A stretch of 64,000 nucleotides of DNA from Mucilaginibacter saanensis (GCF_014200575.1 NZ_JACHBZ010000011.1:124001-188000), one strand, 5' to 3'. Shown: positions 36,697 through 46,902, numbered from the stretch's first letter. Program-made: numbers and translations. Notes: generated from the sequence alone by a model not told the origin.

Positions 36697-38076
36697 ATGA
36701 CCCGGAATTTTATCAAAATTTTAACACTAAGTGTTGCAGGGGTGTTTAGCTTTTGCTGTGCAATTGCACAACCCCGGCTACCGGAAGGCTACTTCTGGAA
36801 AAAGCTCCCAAACGGATTGGAAGTGGTGGTTATTGAAAACAGTAAGGTGCCCCTGGCAACTATTGAAATTGCTGTAAAAAATGGTGCTTATACCGAAGGC
36901 CCCGAGTATAGCGGTTTATCGCACCTGTTTGAGCACATGTTTTTTAAAGCCAACAGGGATTACCCAACCCAAGAAAAATTTTTGAAACGCACGCAGGAGT
37001 TAGGCGCTATCTGGAATGGTACCACCAGTGTTGAGCGTGTAAACTACTTTTTTACTTTTGACAGGGATAGTCTTAAAGCCGGATTGAATTTTATGAATTC
37101 GGCCATCCGTTTTCCGATATACCGCGAAGAGGACATGAAAAAGGAACGCCCGGTTGTTGATGGCGAATTTCAGCGTAATGAGAGCAGTCCTTATTTTCAG
37201 CTTTGGTATGGTATACAGCAAAAACTATGGGGCGATCTGATTACCCGTAAAGTAGCTATCGGGATACATGAAGTGATCAATACGGCTACGCCCGAAAAGA
37301 TGATGATCATCAAAAACAAGTACTACTTCCCCAACAACAGTTTGCTTACTATTTGCGGCGATGTAAAACACGAAGCCGCCTTTGCCCTGGCCGAAAAAGT
37401 TTTTGGCGATTGGGCCAGCAGCGGATTCAATCCACAGGAAAAATATCCTATTCCGCCGTTTAAACCCCTGGCTAAAACGGAGTATTTTGTAAAAGAATCA
37501 ACTATTGCCCGTGCACCCATTATCCAGATTTCATGGCAGGGTCCTTCCTATTTAACCGACTCTGCATCAACAGTGGCTGCCGATGTTTTTTCGACCATTT
37601 TAGCGTTAAACTCATCTAAATTACAACAGGCTCTTGTTGATAAGGGCCTGGCAAGCGGTGTTTACGTAAGCTACTCCACCAGCCGTTATGTTGGTCCTAT
37701 TGATGTAACGGTAATACCAAATCCTAACAAATTAAAGGCCTGTTATGATGAACTTATGAACCAGATAAACAGCTGGGGAAATGCAGATTATTATACCGAT
37801 GAGCAATTGAAAGATGCCAAGGCCATTTTGTTGAGGAGCAATATTCAGGCAAAAGAAAAACCATCAAGCCTGCCCAGTCAAATGAGCTATCAATGGTGCA
37901 GCACCTCGCTGGAGTACTATACCGATCTTGATAACAACTATCAGAAAATAACACGGGCCGACATACAAAAATACCTGAGTACTTATGTTACAGGTAAACC
38001 TTATGCGGCAGGCATTATTATAGCGCCAGAGTTAAGTAAACAAACCAATGTAGCTTCATTTTTTGTAGCTAAGTAA
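36697..38076 (+). CDS. M16 family zinc metallopeptidase, catalytic subunit (pair 2)
   Basis: 459 residues with a signal peptide (about 1-25, ending CAIAQ). LSHLFEHMFF has the HxxEH zinc motif (His76, Glu79, His80) and VVDGEFQRNESSP follows as in pair 1. It is closely related to the protein at 28610-29983 along its whole length (for example KLPNGLEVVVIEN against TLPNGMDVLVIED, and KNKYYFPNNSLLTI shared), so the two pairs are duplicates. It is predicted periplasmic and to work with the subunit encoded 15 bp downstream. Confidence 0.93.
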   Translation: MTRNFIKILTLSVAGVFSFCCAIAQPRLPEGYFWKKLPNGLEVVVIENSKVPLATIEIAVKNGAYTEGPEYSGLSHLFEHMFFKANRDYPTQEKFLKRTQELGAIWNGTTSVERVNYFFTFDRDSLKAGLNFMNSAIRFPIYREEDMKKERPVVDGEFQRNESSPYFQLWYGIQQKLWGDLITRKVAIGIHEVINTATPEKMMIIKNKYYFPNNSLLTICGDVKHEAAFALAEKVFGDWASSGFNPQEKYPIPPFKPLAKTEYFVKESTIARAPIIQISWQGPSYLTDSASTVAADVFSTILALNSSKLQQALVDKGLASGVYVSYSTSRYVGPIDVTVIPNPNKLKACYDELMNQINSWGNADYYTDEQLKDAKAILLRSNIQAKEKPSSLPSQMSYQWCSTSLEYYTDLDNNYQKITRADIQKYLSTYVTGKPYAAGIIIAPELSKQTNVASFFVAK

Positions 38077-38091
38077 ATTTTAAATCTTATC

Positions 38092-39429
38092 ATGATGAAA
38101 AAATATGTGTTCACCCTGCTGATTGCAGCGGCGATAGGAAATATAAAAACAGCACAGGCACAAGATAAAGCTTACGAAACCACGGTTGATGGGGTAAAGG
38201 TAATTGTACAGCCAAGCGGTAACGAGATTGTAGAGATACAAACCATTATAAGAGGTGGCGTACAAAACTACAAAGCCGATAAAATGGGTATTGAGGCCAT
38301 GGCCATGAGCGCGCTTACCGAATGCGGAACGTTAAAACATGACAAAAATAGTTTTAAAGATCAGCTGGATAAGGTTAGTGCCACTATAGCCGGCAGCAGC
38401 AATAAAAATTACTCTGTTTTAAGGATGAATTGTATCAAAAGCGATTTTGACGTGGTTTGGCCTTTGTATGTAGAGGCATTAACCCAGCCCCGTTTTGATT
38501 CCAGGGAGTTTGCCCGCATAAAAGATGATGCCATAAGCGATTTAAAGCAGCAGGATTCAGACCCGGATAATGCTATTGACAAATATGCCGATAAAGTGGC
38601 ATTTGCCAATCGTGATTACGCCAAAGATCCTAATGGTACAGTGGATATTATCACCAAATTAACTCCCGAAGAAACTAAGGCATATTACCAGTCAGTGTTT
38701 ACCAAATCGCGTTTAGTGATCGTAGTTGTTGCCGATATGGATAAAGCCGCTATTGAGGCCAAAGTAAAGGCGATGCTTAATGGTGTAAAGCAAGGTGCTC
38801 CGTTTGAGTTTAAGAAATCGTTTTTCAGGGTATATAAAAACAGTATTAACGTGGAGGCGAGAGATCTGGCTACCAACTATGTGGAAGGTATAACAAGCGG
38901 CCCCGAGGCTGGTACGCCGGATTTTAATGCCTTTAACGTAGCCATGCGTATATTTTCAAACTTGCATTTTTTAGATGTACGTACCAATAACGGTTTATCG
39001 TATGCACCGCAGGCTTGGTTTAGTGTAGGGCAAACTTCGGTGGCTAAATTTTCGGTAACTACTACTCAGCCCGATAAATATATAGCTGTATTTGATAAGC
39101 TGGTTGATAAAATAAAAAGCGAAGGTTTTAAGGCGGAGGACGTGGCAGATATGAAGATCACTTACCTTACCGGGTTTTACTACAAAAATGAAACCAATAG
39201 TGCACAGGCATCATCAATAGCATCAAACGAGGTATTACACAATAACTGGAAACGCTCACTAACACTGGTTGATGATGTGAAAAAGCTAACCGTTGAGCAG
39301 GTAAGCGATGCTTTCCGCAAGTATATTAACAACATTGTTTGGGTTTACCAGGGCGATCCTAAAAAGGTAACCCAGGTATTGTACATAAATGGTACTTTAA
39401 ATAAAGGCGATAATCCGGTTAGCCATTAA
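38092..39429 (+). CDS. M16 family peptidase-like subunit lacking HxxEH (pair 2)
   Basis: 445 residues with a signal peptide (1-23, ending KTAQAQ). M16 fold without a zinc motif: the equivalent region reads GIEAMAMSALTECGT, closely matching GIERFALEATTECGT in the pair 1 partner at 29992. It is predicted to pair with the catalytic subunit encoded just upstream. ATG at 38092 or 38095. A strong bidirectional terminator follows the stop. Confidence 0.9.
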   Translation: MMKKYVFTLLIAAAIGNIKTAQAQDKAYETTVDGVKVIVQPSGNEIVEIQTIIRGGVQNYKADKMGIEAMAMSALTECGTLKHDKNSFKDQLDKVSATIAGSSNKNYSVLRMNCIKSDFDVVWPLYVEALTQPRFDSREFARIKDDAISDLKQQDSDPDNAIDKYADKVAFANRDYAKDPNGTVDIITKLTPEETKAYYQSVFTKSRLVIVVVADMDKAAIEAKVKAMLNGVKQGAPFEFKKSFFRVYKNSINVEARDLATNYVEGITSGPEAGTPDFNAFNVAMRIFSNLHFLDVRTNNGLSYAPQAWFSVGQTSVAKFSVTTTQPDKYIAVFDKLVDKIKSEGFKAEDVADMKITYLTGFYYKNETNSAQASSIASNEVLHNNWKRSLTLVDDVKKLTVEQVSDAFRKYINNIVWVYQGDPKKVTQVLYINGTLNKGDNPVSH

Positions 39430-39446
39430 GTAATTAGTAGTAATTT

Positions 39447-39490
39447 CATAAAAAAAGCGGGGAGATACAATGCTCCCCGCTTTTTTTATG
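39447..39490. terminator. Bidirectional terminator after M16 pair 2
   Basis: CATAAAAAAAGCGGGGAG (39447-39464) and CTCCCCGCTTTTTTTATG (39473-39490) are perfect reverse complements, with an 8-nt loop. It serves the convergent porin-like gene as well. Confidence 0.95.
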
Positions 39491-39504
39491 AATGGTAAAG
39501 TAGA

Positions 39505-40086
39505 TTATCGCGCATCGCTTTTAACCTTGTTCATGGTACTTTGGCCAGGCAGATAAATCTGGAAACCGAAGTTTAAGGTTAGGGTATGCTGATAAGCCGA
39601 ACTACCGAAACCTACTATGCCATTGTATTTCAACAGGGTTTCTAAACCAATGCTCGGGGTTACAAAATAAGCAAAACCAGGACCGAAGCCTAATTCTAAA
39701 CCATTTGTTGAACCACCCGGGCCGCGCAGGTTTTGACCACCAATACCAACATTGGCTTCACCAAATATACGTCCGTGTTTTAACACTTCCACGTCAGAGC
39801 CTGTGTAGTAACGGCCCAATGCACCAATACCATACCTGATATCAGATCCGGTACCTTTTTCGGTAGAAATGCCAAAGCGACCATAGGCACCTAAAGCCAC
39901 ATTGTCTTTAACAAACCAGGCTGCTTTGGGCGTAATGTCTGCAGTAAAAGTACTTGGACTATTTAAGCCGAGTGTAAGGTTGCCAATGTCACCTCCCATG
40001 AGCACATTTCCTTTTTGAATTTGTGCGCTTGCTGTAAAAGCAAATCCAATAAATACCAGTACAGCTAATAATGTAAATTTTTTCAT
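39505..40086 (-). CDS. Small outer-membrane beta-barrel protein
   Basis: 193 residues, signal peptide 1-21 (AFTASAQ). The mature part alternates hydrophobic and polar residues with many Gly and aromatic residues (NLTLGLNSPSTF, VALGAYGRFGIS, YGIGALGRYY, LELGFGPGFAYF, LTLNFGFQIYLPG), typical of an 8-stranded outer-membrane barrel of the OmpW/OprF-like type in Bacteroidota. The short charged tail after the last strand is slightly unusual. Role unknown, possibly a structural porin. Confidence 0.82.
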   Translation of the reverse strand: MKKFTLLAVLVFIGFAFTASAQIQKGNVLMGGDIGNLTLGLNSPSTFTADITPKAAWFVKDNVALGAYGRFGISTEKGTGSDIRYGIGALGRYYTGSDVEVLKHGRIFGEANVGIGGQNLRGPGGSTNGLELGFGPGFAYFVTPSIGLETLLKYNGIVGFGSSAYQHTLTLNFGFQIYLPGQSTMNKVKSDAR

Positions 40087-40363
40087 AGTGTCGTTTTTTT
40101 AACTTTAAATAGATTTTTAATAGTCAAACGTTAACAATTGCTGTGCCAGTGGAAATTAAATATTGTTAATTGAAAATTACTTTCAAAAGTTAAATTTTCT
40201 TAACATGTTGATAGTAAGTGTATTAAGTGGGTTCGGATTATGGCGTATATGCCCCGCATTTTATTCATAGCACGGCTTTAGCACAGGTATTTACGGGTTA
40301 CTGTGTATTATAAATAGTTATACCAATGTATATTATTATGAAATGATAATACATTAAACTTCT

Positions 40364-41461
40364 TTATTCAGCCGGTAATACCACCTTTTTCCTCCGGCCC
40401 CATATCTGGCCTTTATGGCGGGTGGGTATGGTATCGCCCAAAAGTTTTCCATAAGGTTTAAGGCCGTCTATCCGGTCAAAAATTATTTTTAATACCGCTA
40501 TAAATGGTATAGACAGGAACATGCCAGATAGTCCCCACAGCATGTTGCCCAACAATACTACAATGATCGACATCAGTGCGTTGATCTGTACTTTGGATGA
40601 TACAATACGAGGCACCAGTATATTGTTATCAATAAATTGTATAACCAGATAGGCTATAATAACCCCTAACTGGGTGCTGTAACCGTCTTTAGTAACTGTT
40701 GCCATTAATACAGGCAACGCAATGGCTATTATACCGCCAATGTAAGGCAACAGGTTTAATATGGCTCCTATAACGCCTATCAGTATACCATACTTTACAC
40801 CAAGCAATACTAGCGCTGTAGAGTTAAGTACGGCAACTATAGCAGTTTCTGTAAGCAGGCCAATAATATAACTTTGTATGGCTATTTTAGTTTCTTTGAG
40901 TATTTCAGCAACGCGTTTGGAGTTTTCTTCCGAAAATACCTCGTAAAAGAAGTTAAGTACGAGTGTTTTGTAAAACAGGATTAAAAAAACATATACCGGT
41001 ATTACAAATATCAGCCCAAAGGTGCCGAGTACTGAACCAAGCGTTCGACCTACCATTGATTGGCTGTTATCCAATGCATCCTTTACCATTTGGTTTTGCT
41101 TTTGAATGGCAAGGCCGAAGGTGCCGGCTACCCATTGTTTAAAGGTCACAGATATTTCAGCAAACTTTTGTTTGAGCATAGGTAATGAATCACCAAACTG
41201 TATAACCTGGGTTGAAAGAAAATAAAATAAACCAATGATAGCCACCGCTGCGATGAACATGGCAATAATGATGGAAAATATTTTGGGTATCTTTTTATTC
41301 TGCAACCAGTTACAAACCGGGTTTAGTAGTATAGCTATAAAAGCGGCAAACGCCAATGGGATCAGCACATCTGCCAGTTCCGAGAAAACGTAAACCAGTA
41401 AAATAAGACCGAACAAAATCACGGTACTTTTTAAATAAAAGGGGTATTCTTTTGAAGGCAT
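40364..41461 (-). CDS. AI-2E transporter family (PerM/YdiK-like) membrane protein
   Basis: 365 residues with seven or eight membrane helices. The large hydrophilic loop after the third or fourth segment and the conserved C-terminal block (LPYIGGIIAIALPV, IIAYLVIQFIDNNILVPRIVSSKVQINALMSIIVVLLG) identify the AI-2E/UPF0118 family. Members include exporters of autoinducer-2 and Na+/H+ antiporters; the substrate cannot be predicted. Transcribed alone on the minus strand. ATG at 41461. Confidence 0.92.
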   Translation of the reverse strand: MPSKEYPFYLKSTVILFGLILLVYVFSELADVLIPLAFAAFIAILLNPVCNWLQNKKIPKIFSIIIAMFIAAVAIIGLFYFLSTQVIQFGDSLPMLKQKFAEISVTFKQWVAGTFGLAIQKQNQMVKDALDNSQSMVGRTLGSVLGTFGLIFVIPVYVFLILFYKTLVLNFFYEVFSEENSKRVAEILKETKIAIQSYIIGLLTETAIVAVLNSTALVLLGVKYGILIGVIGAILNLLPYIGGIIAIALPVLMATVTKDGYSTQLGVIIAYLVIQFIDNNILVPRIVSSKVQINALMSIIVVLLGNMLWGLSGMFLSIPFIAVLKIIFDRIDGLKPYGKLLGDTIPTRHKGQIWGRRKKVVLPAE

Positions 41462-41606
41462 AGCAGCGGGATATGGAGTTGTACCAATTAAGGAACAGAA
41501 ACACTAAATTGTTTTGAAGAAAATATCAGGCTTTTAGATCTGCGAAGACTTCTGTATGCTACGGATACTTTTTTTGGTAATGCCAGCGTGTTGTTAAAAC
41601 CAAAAA

Positions 41607-41626
41607 GACCCGCATGTTAGCGGGTC
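41607..41626 (-). terminator. Intrinsic terminator of glyS
   Basis: GACCCGC (41607-41613) pairs with GCGGGTC (41620-41626). On the minus strand the stem is followed by TTTTT (complement of 41602-41606), about 30 bp beyond the glyS stop. Confidence 0.85.
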
Positions 41627-41656
41627 CCTTTATTATTATATAGCTTAAATTTTAGC

Positions 41657-43213
41657 TTATTTCAGTAAGTTTCTCCAGCTAACGCCATCTCCTATAATTT
41701 TATCCAGGTCGGCTGCGGCTACACGTTCCTGCTCCATGCTGTCGCGATGGCGTATAGTAACGGTATTATCTTCCAGGGTCTGGTGGTCAACGGTAATACA
41801 ATAAGGCGTGCCAATGGCATCCTGGCGGCGGTAGCGTTTACCAATAGCGTCTTTTTCTTCGTATTGAATGTTGAAATCAATTTTCAGGCGGTCCATAATT
41901 TCGCGTGCTTTTTCAGGCAAACCATCTTTTTTGGTAAGCGGGAAAATAGCTGCCTTAACCGGGGCCAGGCAAGGGTGCAGATGTAACACAGTACGGCTAT
42001 CCTGTTTATCCTCGGTGCTCAGGTCTTCCTCTTCAAATGCATTGATCATGGTAAGCAGAAACATCCTGTCTAAGCCAATGGATGTTTCAATTACGTAAGG
42101 AATGTAATTGCCGTAAGGCTTATTGGTATCAGGGTCAACTTCGGGGTCAAAGTATTGCAGTTTTTTGCCAGAGAATTTTTGGTGCTGACTTAAATCAAAA
42201 TCGGTGCGGCTGTGTATACCTTCTACTTCTTTAAAGCCAAACGGAAATTCAAATTCAATATCATAAGCGGCATCGGCATAATGAGCCAGTTTTACGTGCT
42301 CATGGTAACGGTATTTGGCAGCATCAGTACCCAGGGCAAGGTGCCATTTCAAACGGGCCTCTTTCCATTGGTTAAACCATTCTTTTTGAGTGCCGGGGCG
42401 TACAAAAAATTGCATTTCCATTTGCTCAAACTCACGCATACGGATAATGAACTGACGCGCAATTACCTCGTTACGGAAAGCCTTACCTATCTGTGCTATA
42501 CCGAAAGGGATTTTCATCCTGCCTGATTTTTGTACGTTCAGGTAGTTTACAAATATTCCCTGGGCAGTTTCCGGACGCAGATAAACCACATCAGCATCAT
42601 CTGCTACAGCGCCCATCTGGGTGCTGAACATCAGGTTAAACTGGCGCACATCGGTCCAGTCAGGCTCTTCTTTGCTAAGAGGATCTTTTATTTTATATTG
42701 AATAATTAACTCTTTTAACCCACCTAAATCCTCAGCTATTAAAAGATCATTTAATTTTTTTTCGATCTCCTGAGCTTTTTGGAGGTCTTCATTTAGATAA
42801 AGATCTTCATTTGGAGGGGTTTGATTATCAATAGGTTTATTGTCTGGATATGCGGCCAAACCTTTGGCTCTTAGCTCATCAATTTTGCCTTCAATTAACT
42901 GATCTGCACGGTATCGTTTTTTAGTGATTTTATTATCAATCATCGGGTCGCTGAAACCATCAACGTGCCCGCTGGCTTTCCATATTTTGGGGTGCATAAA
43001 TATGGCCGAATCAATACCTACAATGTTATCATTCATTTGTACCATGGCTTTCCACCAGTAGGTTTTGATGTTGTTTTTTAATTCCGCGCCGAATTGCCCG
43101 TAATCATAAACAGCACTTAAGCCATCATAAATCTCGCTTGAAGGAAAAACAAAGCCATATTCTTTGGCGTGTGATATAACATTTTTAAAAATTTCGTCGG
43201 TTGATTTGCTCAT
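41657..43213 (-). CDS. glyS: Glycine-tRNA ligase (single-chain, alpha2 type)
   Basis: 518 residues of class II synthetase of the eukaryote-like alpha2 type. The N-terminal catalytic part begins IFKNVISHAKEYGFVFPSSEIYDG; class II motif 2 is RPETAQGIFVNYLN followed by FRNEVIARQFIIRMREFEQMEMQFFVRPG, and motif 3 contains ETSIGLDRMFL. The C-terminal anticodon-binding domain runs from about 410. It charges tRNA-Gly using ATP in the cytoplasm. It is encoded alone. ATG at 43213. Confidence 0.97.
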   Translation of the reverse strand: MSKSTDEIFKNVISHAKEYGFVFPSSEIYDGLSAVYDYGQFGAELKNNIKTYWWKAMVQMNDNIVGIDSAIFMHPKIWKASGHVDGFSDPMIDNKITKKRYRADQLIEGKIDELRAKGLAAYPDNKPIDNQTPPNEDLYLNEDLQKAQEIEKKLNDLLIAEDLGGLKELIIQYKIKDPLSKEEPDWTDVRQFNLMFSTQMGAVADDADVVYLRPETAQGIFVNYLNVQKSGRMKIPFGIAQIGKAFRNEVIARQFIIRMREFEQMEMQFFVRPGTQKEWFNQWKEARLKWHLALGTDAAKYRYHEHVKLAHYADAAYDIEFEFPFGFKEVEGIHSRTDFDLSQHQKFSGKKLQYFDPEVDPDTNKPYGNYIPYVIETSIGLDRMFLLTMINAFEEEDLSTEDKQDSRTVLHLHPCLAPVKAAIFPLTKKDGLPEKAREIMDRLKIDFNIQYEEKDAIGKRYRRQDAIGTPYCITVDHQTLEDNTVTIRHRDSMEQERVAAADLDKIIGDGVSWRNLLK

Positions 43214-43396
43214 AATAGCTGCAAAGATAGTTTTTTTTGGATTTTTGAACCGGGAATTTCAATTTCAGATTTATTAGCGGAGTAAGCTCTGTATGTTTGA
43301 TTTACAATAACTAAATAATTTATTTCTCCATTGTTTACCAAGACCTGAAATCAATAGCGAAAAGTTATTGTAAATCAAAAATGCAGGCGCTACAAG

Positions 43397-46069
43397 TTGT
43401 ATTTAAAAATTGGCCGAAAAAGTCTATTTTCGTTCAAGTTTAACCTTATCATATTTCCGATCAAAACAACAGTACCACCGCTGCTTTTTGTTTCACGCGT
43501 TACCGCGTTGATACTTACTTTAATCTCTTTTTTAGCAGGGTATTCCCACGCCCAGGCACCCATTATCAGTTACACAACGCCACACACGTATGTCATTAAT
43601 ACAGCCATAGGCACTTTAACACCCGCCAACGCCGGTGGTCCAGTACCTGCAACAATTTATGGTCAGGTAAGTACCATAGCAGGGAGTGGCACGCTCGGGT
43701 TTTTTTATACGGTAACGAGCGTCGCGATTGATCCGGCAGGAAACCTATTTATTGCAGACTGGGGTAATAACACGATCCACAAGTTAACGCCTTCAGGAAA
43801 TTTATCAGTTTTTGCCGGACATGGTATGGCAGGCTGGGATGATGGTTTGGGTACAGTGGCAAGTTTTGATGAGCCTGACGGCATAGTTTCGGATGCTGCC
43901 GGCAATATATACGTTAGCGATCAGATAGGTAATTTAATAAGGAAGATAACGCCGGCTGGTTTAGTAACTACCCTTGCCGGCACGCCTCACACCACCGGTT
44001 CGGCTAACGGCCCAGGTTCAGCAGCCACGTTTAACAGTCCGAGGGGGGTAGCGATTGATGCAACAGGTAATATTTATGTAGCTGACCAGGCAAATAACCT
44101 GATCAGAAAAGTAACGGCTGCAGGTGTAGTAACAACGTATGCAGGCAGTGGAGCAACTGGGGCGACAAATGGCCCGGTATCATCAGCAACCTTTAACACG
44201 CCAACGGCAGTCGGGCTGGATGCTTCTGGTAATTTATATGTTGCAGAGGCTGGAAATAATGTGATCAGAAAAATAACGCCTGCCGGTATAGTTAGCACTT
44301 TTGCTACGGGTTTTAATTTTCCACGTGAGCTTAGGGTAGATGGTACTGGTAATATATATGTGGCTGATCAGCAAAGTAATAGGGTGAAAAGAATTAGTCC
44401 CGCAGGGGTAGTTGCTATCGTGGCCGGTAGTGGTGGGGCAGGCGCGACTAATGGGATTGGAACGGCAGCTTCATTTAATGGACCTCTTGGCTTAGCATTA
44501 GACGGAAAGGGTAATTTATTCCTTGGTGAAAATGTTAATAATGATGTAAGAAAAATAATCATAACGGGCTATACTATTGATAAAGCTCTGCCAGCCGGTT
44601 TAAATTTCGATCAAACAACGGGTATTATTACCGGTATACCTACTGTATCATCGCCATTAACTAACTACACCGTAACGGCCTATAATGGAGGTGGCAGCAG
44701 CAGCACCATAGTCAAAATACAGGTTGTGGCCGAAATTGTTAAGCTGCCATCAGTTATCACTTTCCCTTTGCCGGTGGTTGTACATATTGATCCTGATAAT
44801 ATTTTGCATCCAGACGCTACCAGTACCAATACTGAAACGGCAATTACCTATACCAGCAGTAATCCAGCAGTGGCCTATATTGGGGCTGATGGTCAGGTGC
44901 ATGTGATTGCTCCCGGTGTAACCGATATTACGGCTTACCAGGCAGGTAACGATAATTATAACGCTGCTACCCCTGTAACGCGAACTTTTACCATAACCCA
45001 GGATCAGGTGATCACTTTTCCGCCAATTGCTCCCAAAACCACTTGCGACGTTGATTTTCCTACAGGCGCACTAAGTTCAAACACACTTATTCCATTAACG
45101 TATTTAAGCAGCAATACAGCGGTGGCCACTATATCGGCAACGGGTAATGTACATATCGTTGGATCGGGTACAGCTACTATTACTGTTTCGCAAATTGGCA
45201 ATACCTTGTATAATTCAGCTGTGCCGGCATCGCAAACCCTGACGGTTACCGGGCTGGTAACCCCATCAGTAAGTATAACTCCTGATTTTTATTCAAGTTG
45301 TGAGGGTATTAATTTGACCTATACGGCAGCGCCGGTTAACGCTGGTGCCCACCCAACTTACCAATGGATGGTAAATGGTATCAACAGCGGCGATAACACT
45401 GCTACGTACTCCAGCAGTACGCTAAGTACAGGCGATGTTATTACCTGTGTGGTTACTAATAATGATGGCTGCATGCCTGTGGCGTCGGCGGTATCTAACC
45501 AGGCAAGCCTCACTGCTGATCCTAATATAACGCTTTCCTTATCCATTACTTCGTCAGCTGTTGGAACGGTAACCATTGGCACCCCGATTGCATTTAAGGC
45601 CACACCTTCGGTAAATATTCAAAACAATCCGGTTTTTCAATGGCAGGTGAACGGGCAAAACGTGGGAACTAACAGCGTTAATTTTTCCTCTAAAACATTA
45701 ATGAATGGCGATGTGATTACCTGTAATATGATATCAGGAGGTACGTGTATCGTTAACCTGCCTGTGCCTTCAAATGCTATTACGGTATCTGTTTCCATAC
45801 CTGAAAAAATTGTTATTCCCAACACTTTTACCCCTAATGGCGATGGCATTAATGATACCTGGGATATCGTGGCCTTGTTAACCTATCCGCATTGTACTAT
45901 AAATATTTATAATCGCTATGGAGCAATGGTTTACAGATCGGTAGGGTATCAGCAAGGTTGGGATGGTACGTCGGGTGGTTCTGTATTGCCTTCCGGTACT
46001 TATTATTATATCATTGATCCCAAAAATGGTACTCAAAAGCTATCGGGCCCGGTAACCATTATCAGATGA
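43397..46069 (+). CDS. Large secreted NHL-repeat/Ig-like protein with T9SS C-terminal domain
   Basis: 890 residues. Only a TTG (43397) opens the frame, and the signal peptide core (VTALILTLISFLAGYSHAQA) starts about residue 34, so the true start is uncertain. Residues about 95-390 hold five NHL beta-propeller repeats (VAIDPAGNLFIADWGNNTIHKLTP and similar). A putative Ig/cadherin-like domain (about 395-450), Big-2-like Ig repeats (about 465-620) and two further Ig-like domains (about 625-800) follow. The last 85 residues (VIPNTFTPNGDGINDTWDI to the final VTIIR) are the CHU_C type-B T9SS sorting domain. A surface or secreted adhesin role is plausible but unproven. Confidence 0.85.
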   Translation: MYLKIGRKSLFSFKFNLIIFPIKTTVPPLLFVSRVTALILTLISFLAGYSHAQAPIISYTTPHTYVINTAIGTLTPANAGGPVPATIYGQVSTIAGSGTLGFFYTVTSVAIDPAGNLFIADWGNNTIHKLTPSGNLSVFAGHGMAGWDDGLGTVASFDEPDGIVSDAAGNIYVSDQIGNLIRKITPAGLVTTLAGTPHTTGSANGPGSAATFNSPRGVAIDATGNIYVADQANNLIRKVTAAGVVTTYAGSGATGATNGPVSSATFNTPTAVGLDASGNLYVAEAGNNVIRKITPAGIVSTFATGFNFPRELRVDGTGNIYVADQQSNRVKRISPAGVVAIVAGSGGAGATNGIGTAASFNGPLGLALDGKGNLFLGENVNNDVRKIIITGYTIDKALPAGLNFDQTTGIITGIPTVSSPLTNYTVTAYNGGGSSSTIVKIQVVAEIVKLPSVITFPLPVVVHIDPDNILHPDATSTNTETAITYTSSNPAVAYIGADGQVHVIAPGVTDITAYQAGNDNYNAATPVTRTFTITQDQVITFPPIAPKTTCDVDFPTGALSSNTLIPLTYLSSNTAVATISATGNVHIVGSGTATITVSQIGNTLYNSAVPASQTLTVTGLVTPSVSITPDFYSSCEGINLTYTAAPVNAGAHPTYQWMVNGINSGDNTATYSSSTLSTGDVITCVVTNNDGCMPVASAVSNQASLTADPNITLSLSITSSAVGTVTIGTPIAFKATPSVNIQNNPVFQWQVNGQNVGTNSVNFSSKTLMNGDVITCNMISGGTCIVNLPVPSNAITVSVSIPEKIVIPNTFTPNGDGINDTWDIVALLTYPHCTINIYNRYGAMVYRSVGYQQGWDGTSGGSVLPSGTYYYIIDPKNGTQKLSGPVTIIR

Positions 46070-46162
46070 TTGGGCGCTTCTGATTATATTTTTTACTGAA
46101 AGCTAAAACTAAATACCAGGTAATTTCCTTATATTTCATATACCAATTAACTTACCGTATTT

Positions 46163-46828
46163 ATGGAGCATATAGTCAGGATACTTGCTATTAACAGTGT
46201 TACGCATAACGTAAAACAGTTTATTATTGAAAAACCGGATGGGTTTACCTATACACCGGGGCAGGCAACAGAGCTATCTGTTAATGAGCCGGAATGGATA
46301 GAACAGAAAAACCCGTTTACGTTTACGAGTCTTACAGATGAGCATTACCTCGAATTTACCATTAAAATATATACTGATCATAACGGCGTTACAAATCATC
46401 TTAATGAGTTAAAAATTGGCGACGAGCTGATTTTAAGAGAGGCATGGGGTGCTATTGAATACAAGGGGCCGGGTTATTTTATAGCCGGTGGTGCGGGCAT
46501 TACTCCATTTTTGGCCATATTAAGGCAATTGAATAAGGAAGGCAACTTAGCAGATAATAAACTGTTTTTTGCTAACAAAACGGATAAGGATATTATTTTG
46601 GCCGATGAACTGAAAAGCATGCTTGGTGAAAACACGCTATTTACCATAAGTGATCAAAAGGACAGTGTACATGACCAAAGGAGAATTAACGAGGAGTTTC
46701 TGAAAGCGCAGGTTACTGATTTTAAAAAGCATTTTTACGTTTGCGGTCCCGACCCCATGGTTGCCGAAATAACGGGAATATTAACAAAATTAGGGGCCGA
46801 TGCCGAGGCTGTTGTGTTTGAAAAGTAG
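46163..46828 (+). CDS. Flavodoxin/ferredoxin-NADP reductase-like FAD oxidoreductase
   Basis: 221 residues, a compact FNR-superfamily protein. The N-terminal FAD-binding barrel contains YTPGQATELSVNEPEW and KNPFTFTS. The NAD(P)-binding half has IAGGAGITPFLAILRQL (about 108-124), and the C-terminal YVCGPDPMVAEI is diagnostic. It is predicted to transfer electrons between NAD(P)H and a carrier or ring-hydroxylating partner in the cytoplasm; no partner gene is adjacent. ATG at 46163. A REP-like arm lies downstream. Confidence 0.88.
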   Translation: MEHIVRILAINSVTHNVKQFIIEKPDGFTYTPGQATELSVNEPEWIEQKNPFTFTSLTDEHYLEFTIKIYTDHNGVTNHLNELKIGDELILREAWGAIEYKGPGYFIAGGAGITPFLAILRQLNKEGNLADNKLFFANKTDKDIILADELKSMLGENTLFTISDQKDSVHDQRRINEEFLKAQVTDFKKHFYVCGPDPMVAEITGILTKLGADAEAVVFEK

Positions 46829-46874
46829 AGAGGTATAATACTGCTCATGGAGGGATTGATAATGTAAAATGCCA

Positions 46875-46902
46875 TTGTCATTCTGAGTGTAGCAAAGAAT
46901 CT
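46875..46902. repeat. Single REP-like arm (TTGTCATTCTGAG family)
   Basis: TTGTCATTCTGAGTG, TAGCAAAGAATCT matches the reverse-oriented arm of the palindrome at 6979-7006 at 23 of 28 positions. No facing second arm is visible here. Confidence 0.6.

Noticed and set aside
43381..43443. Short ATG frame (20 residues) overlapping the start of the NHL-repeat gene in another frame
   Set aside because: No homology and no signal. It is noted only because the NHL gene has a doubtful TTG start; a frameshift in this region cannot be excluded, but nothing supports it.
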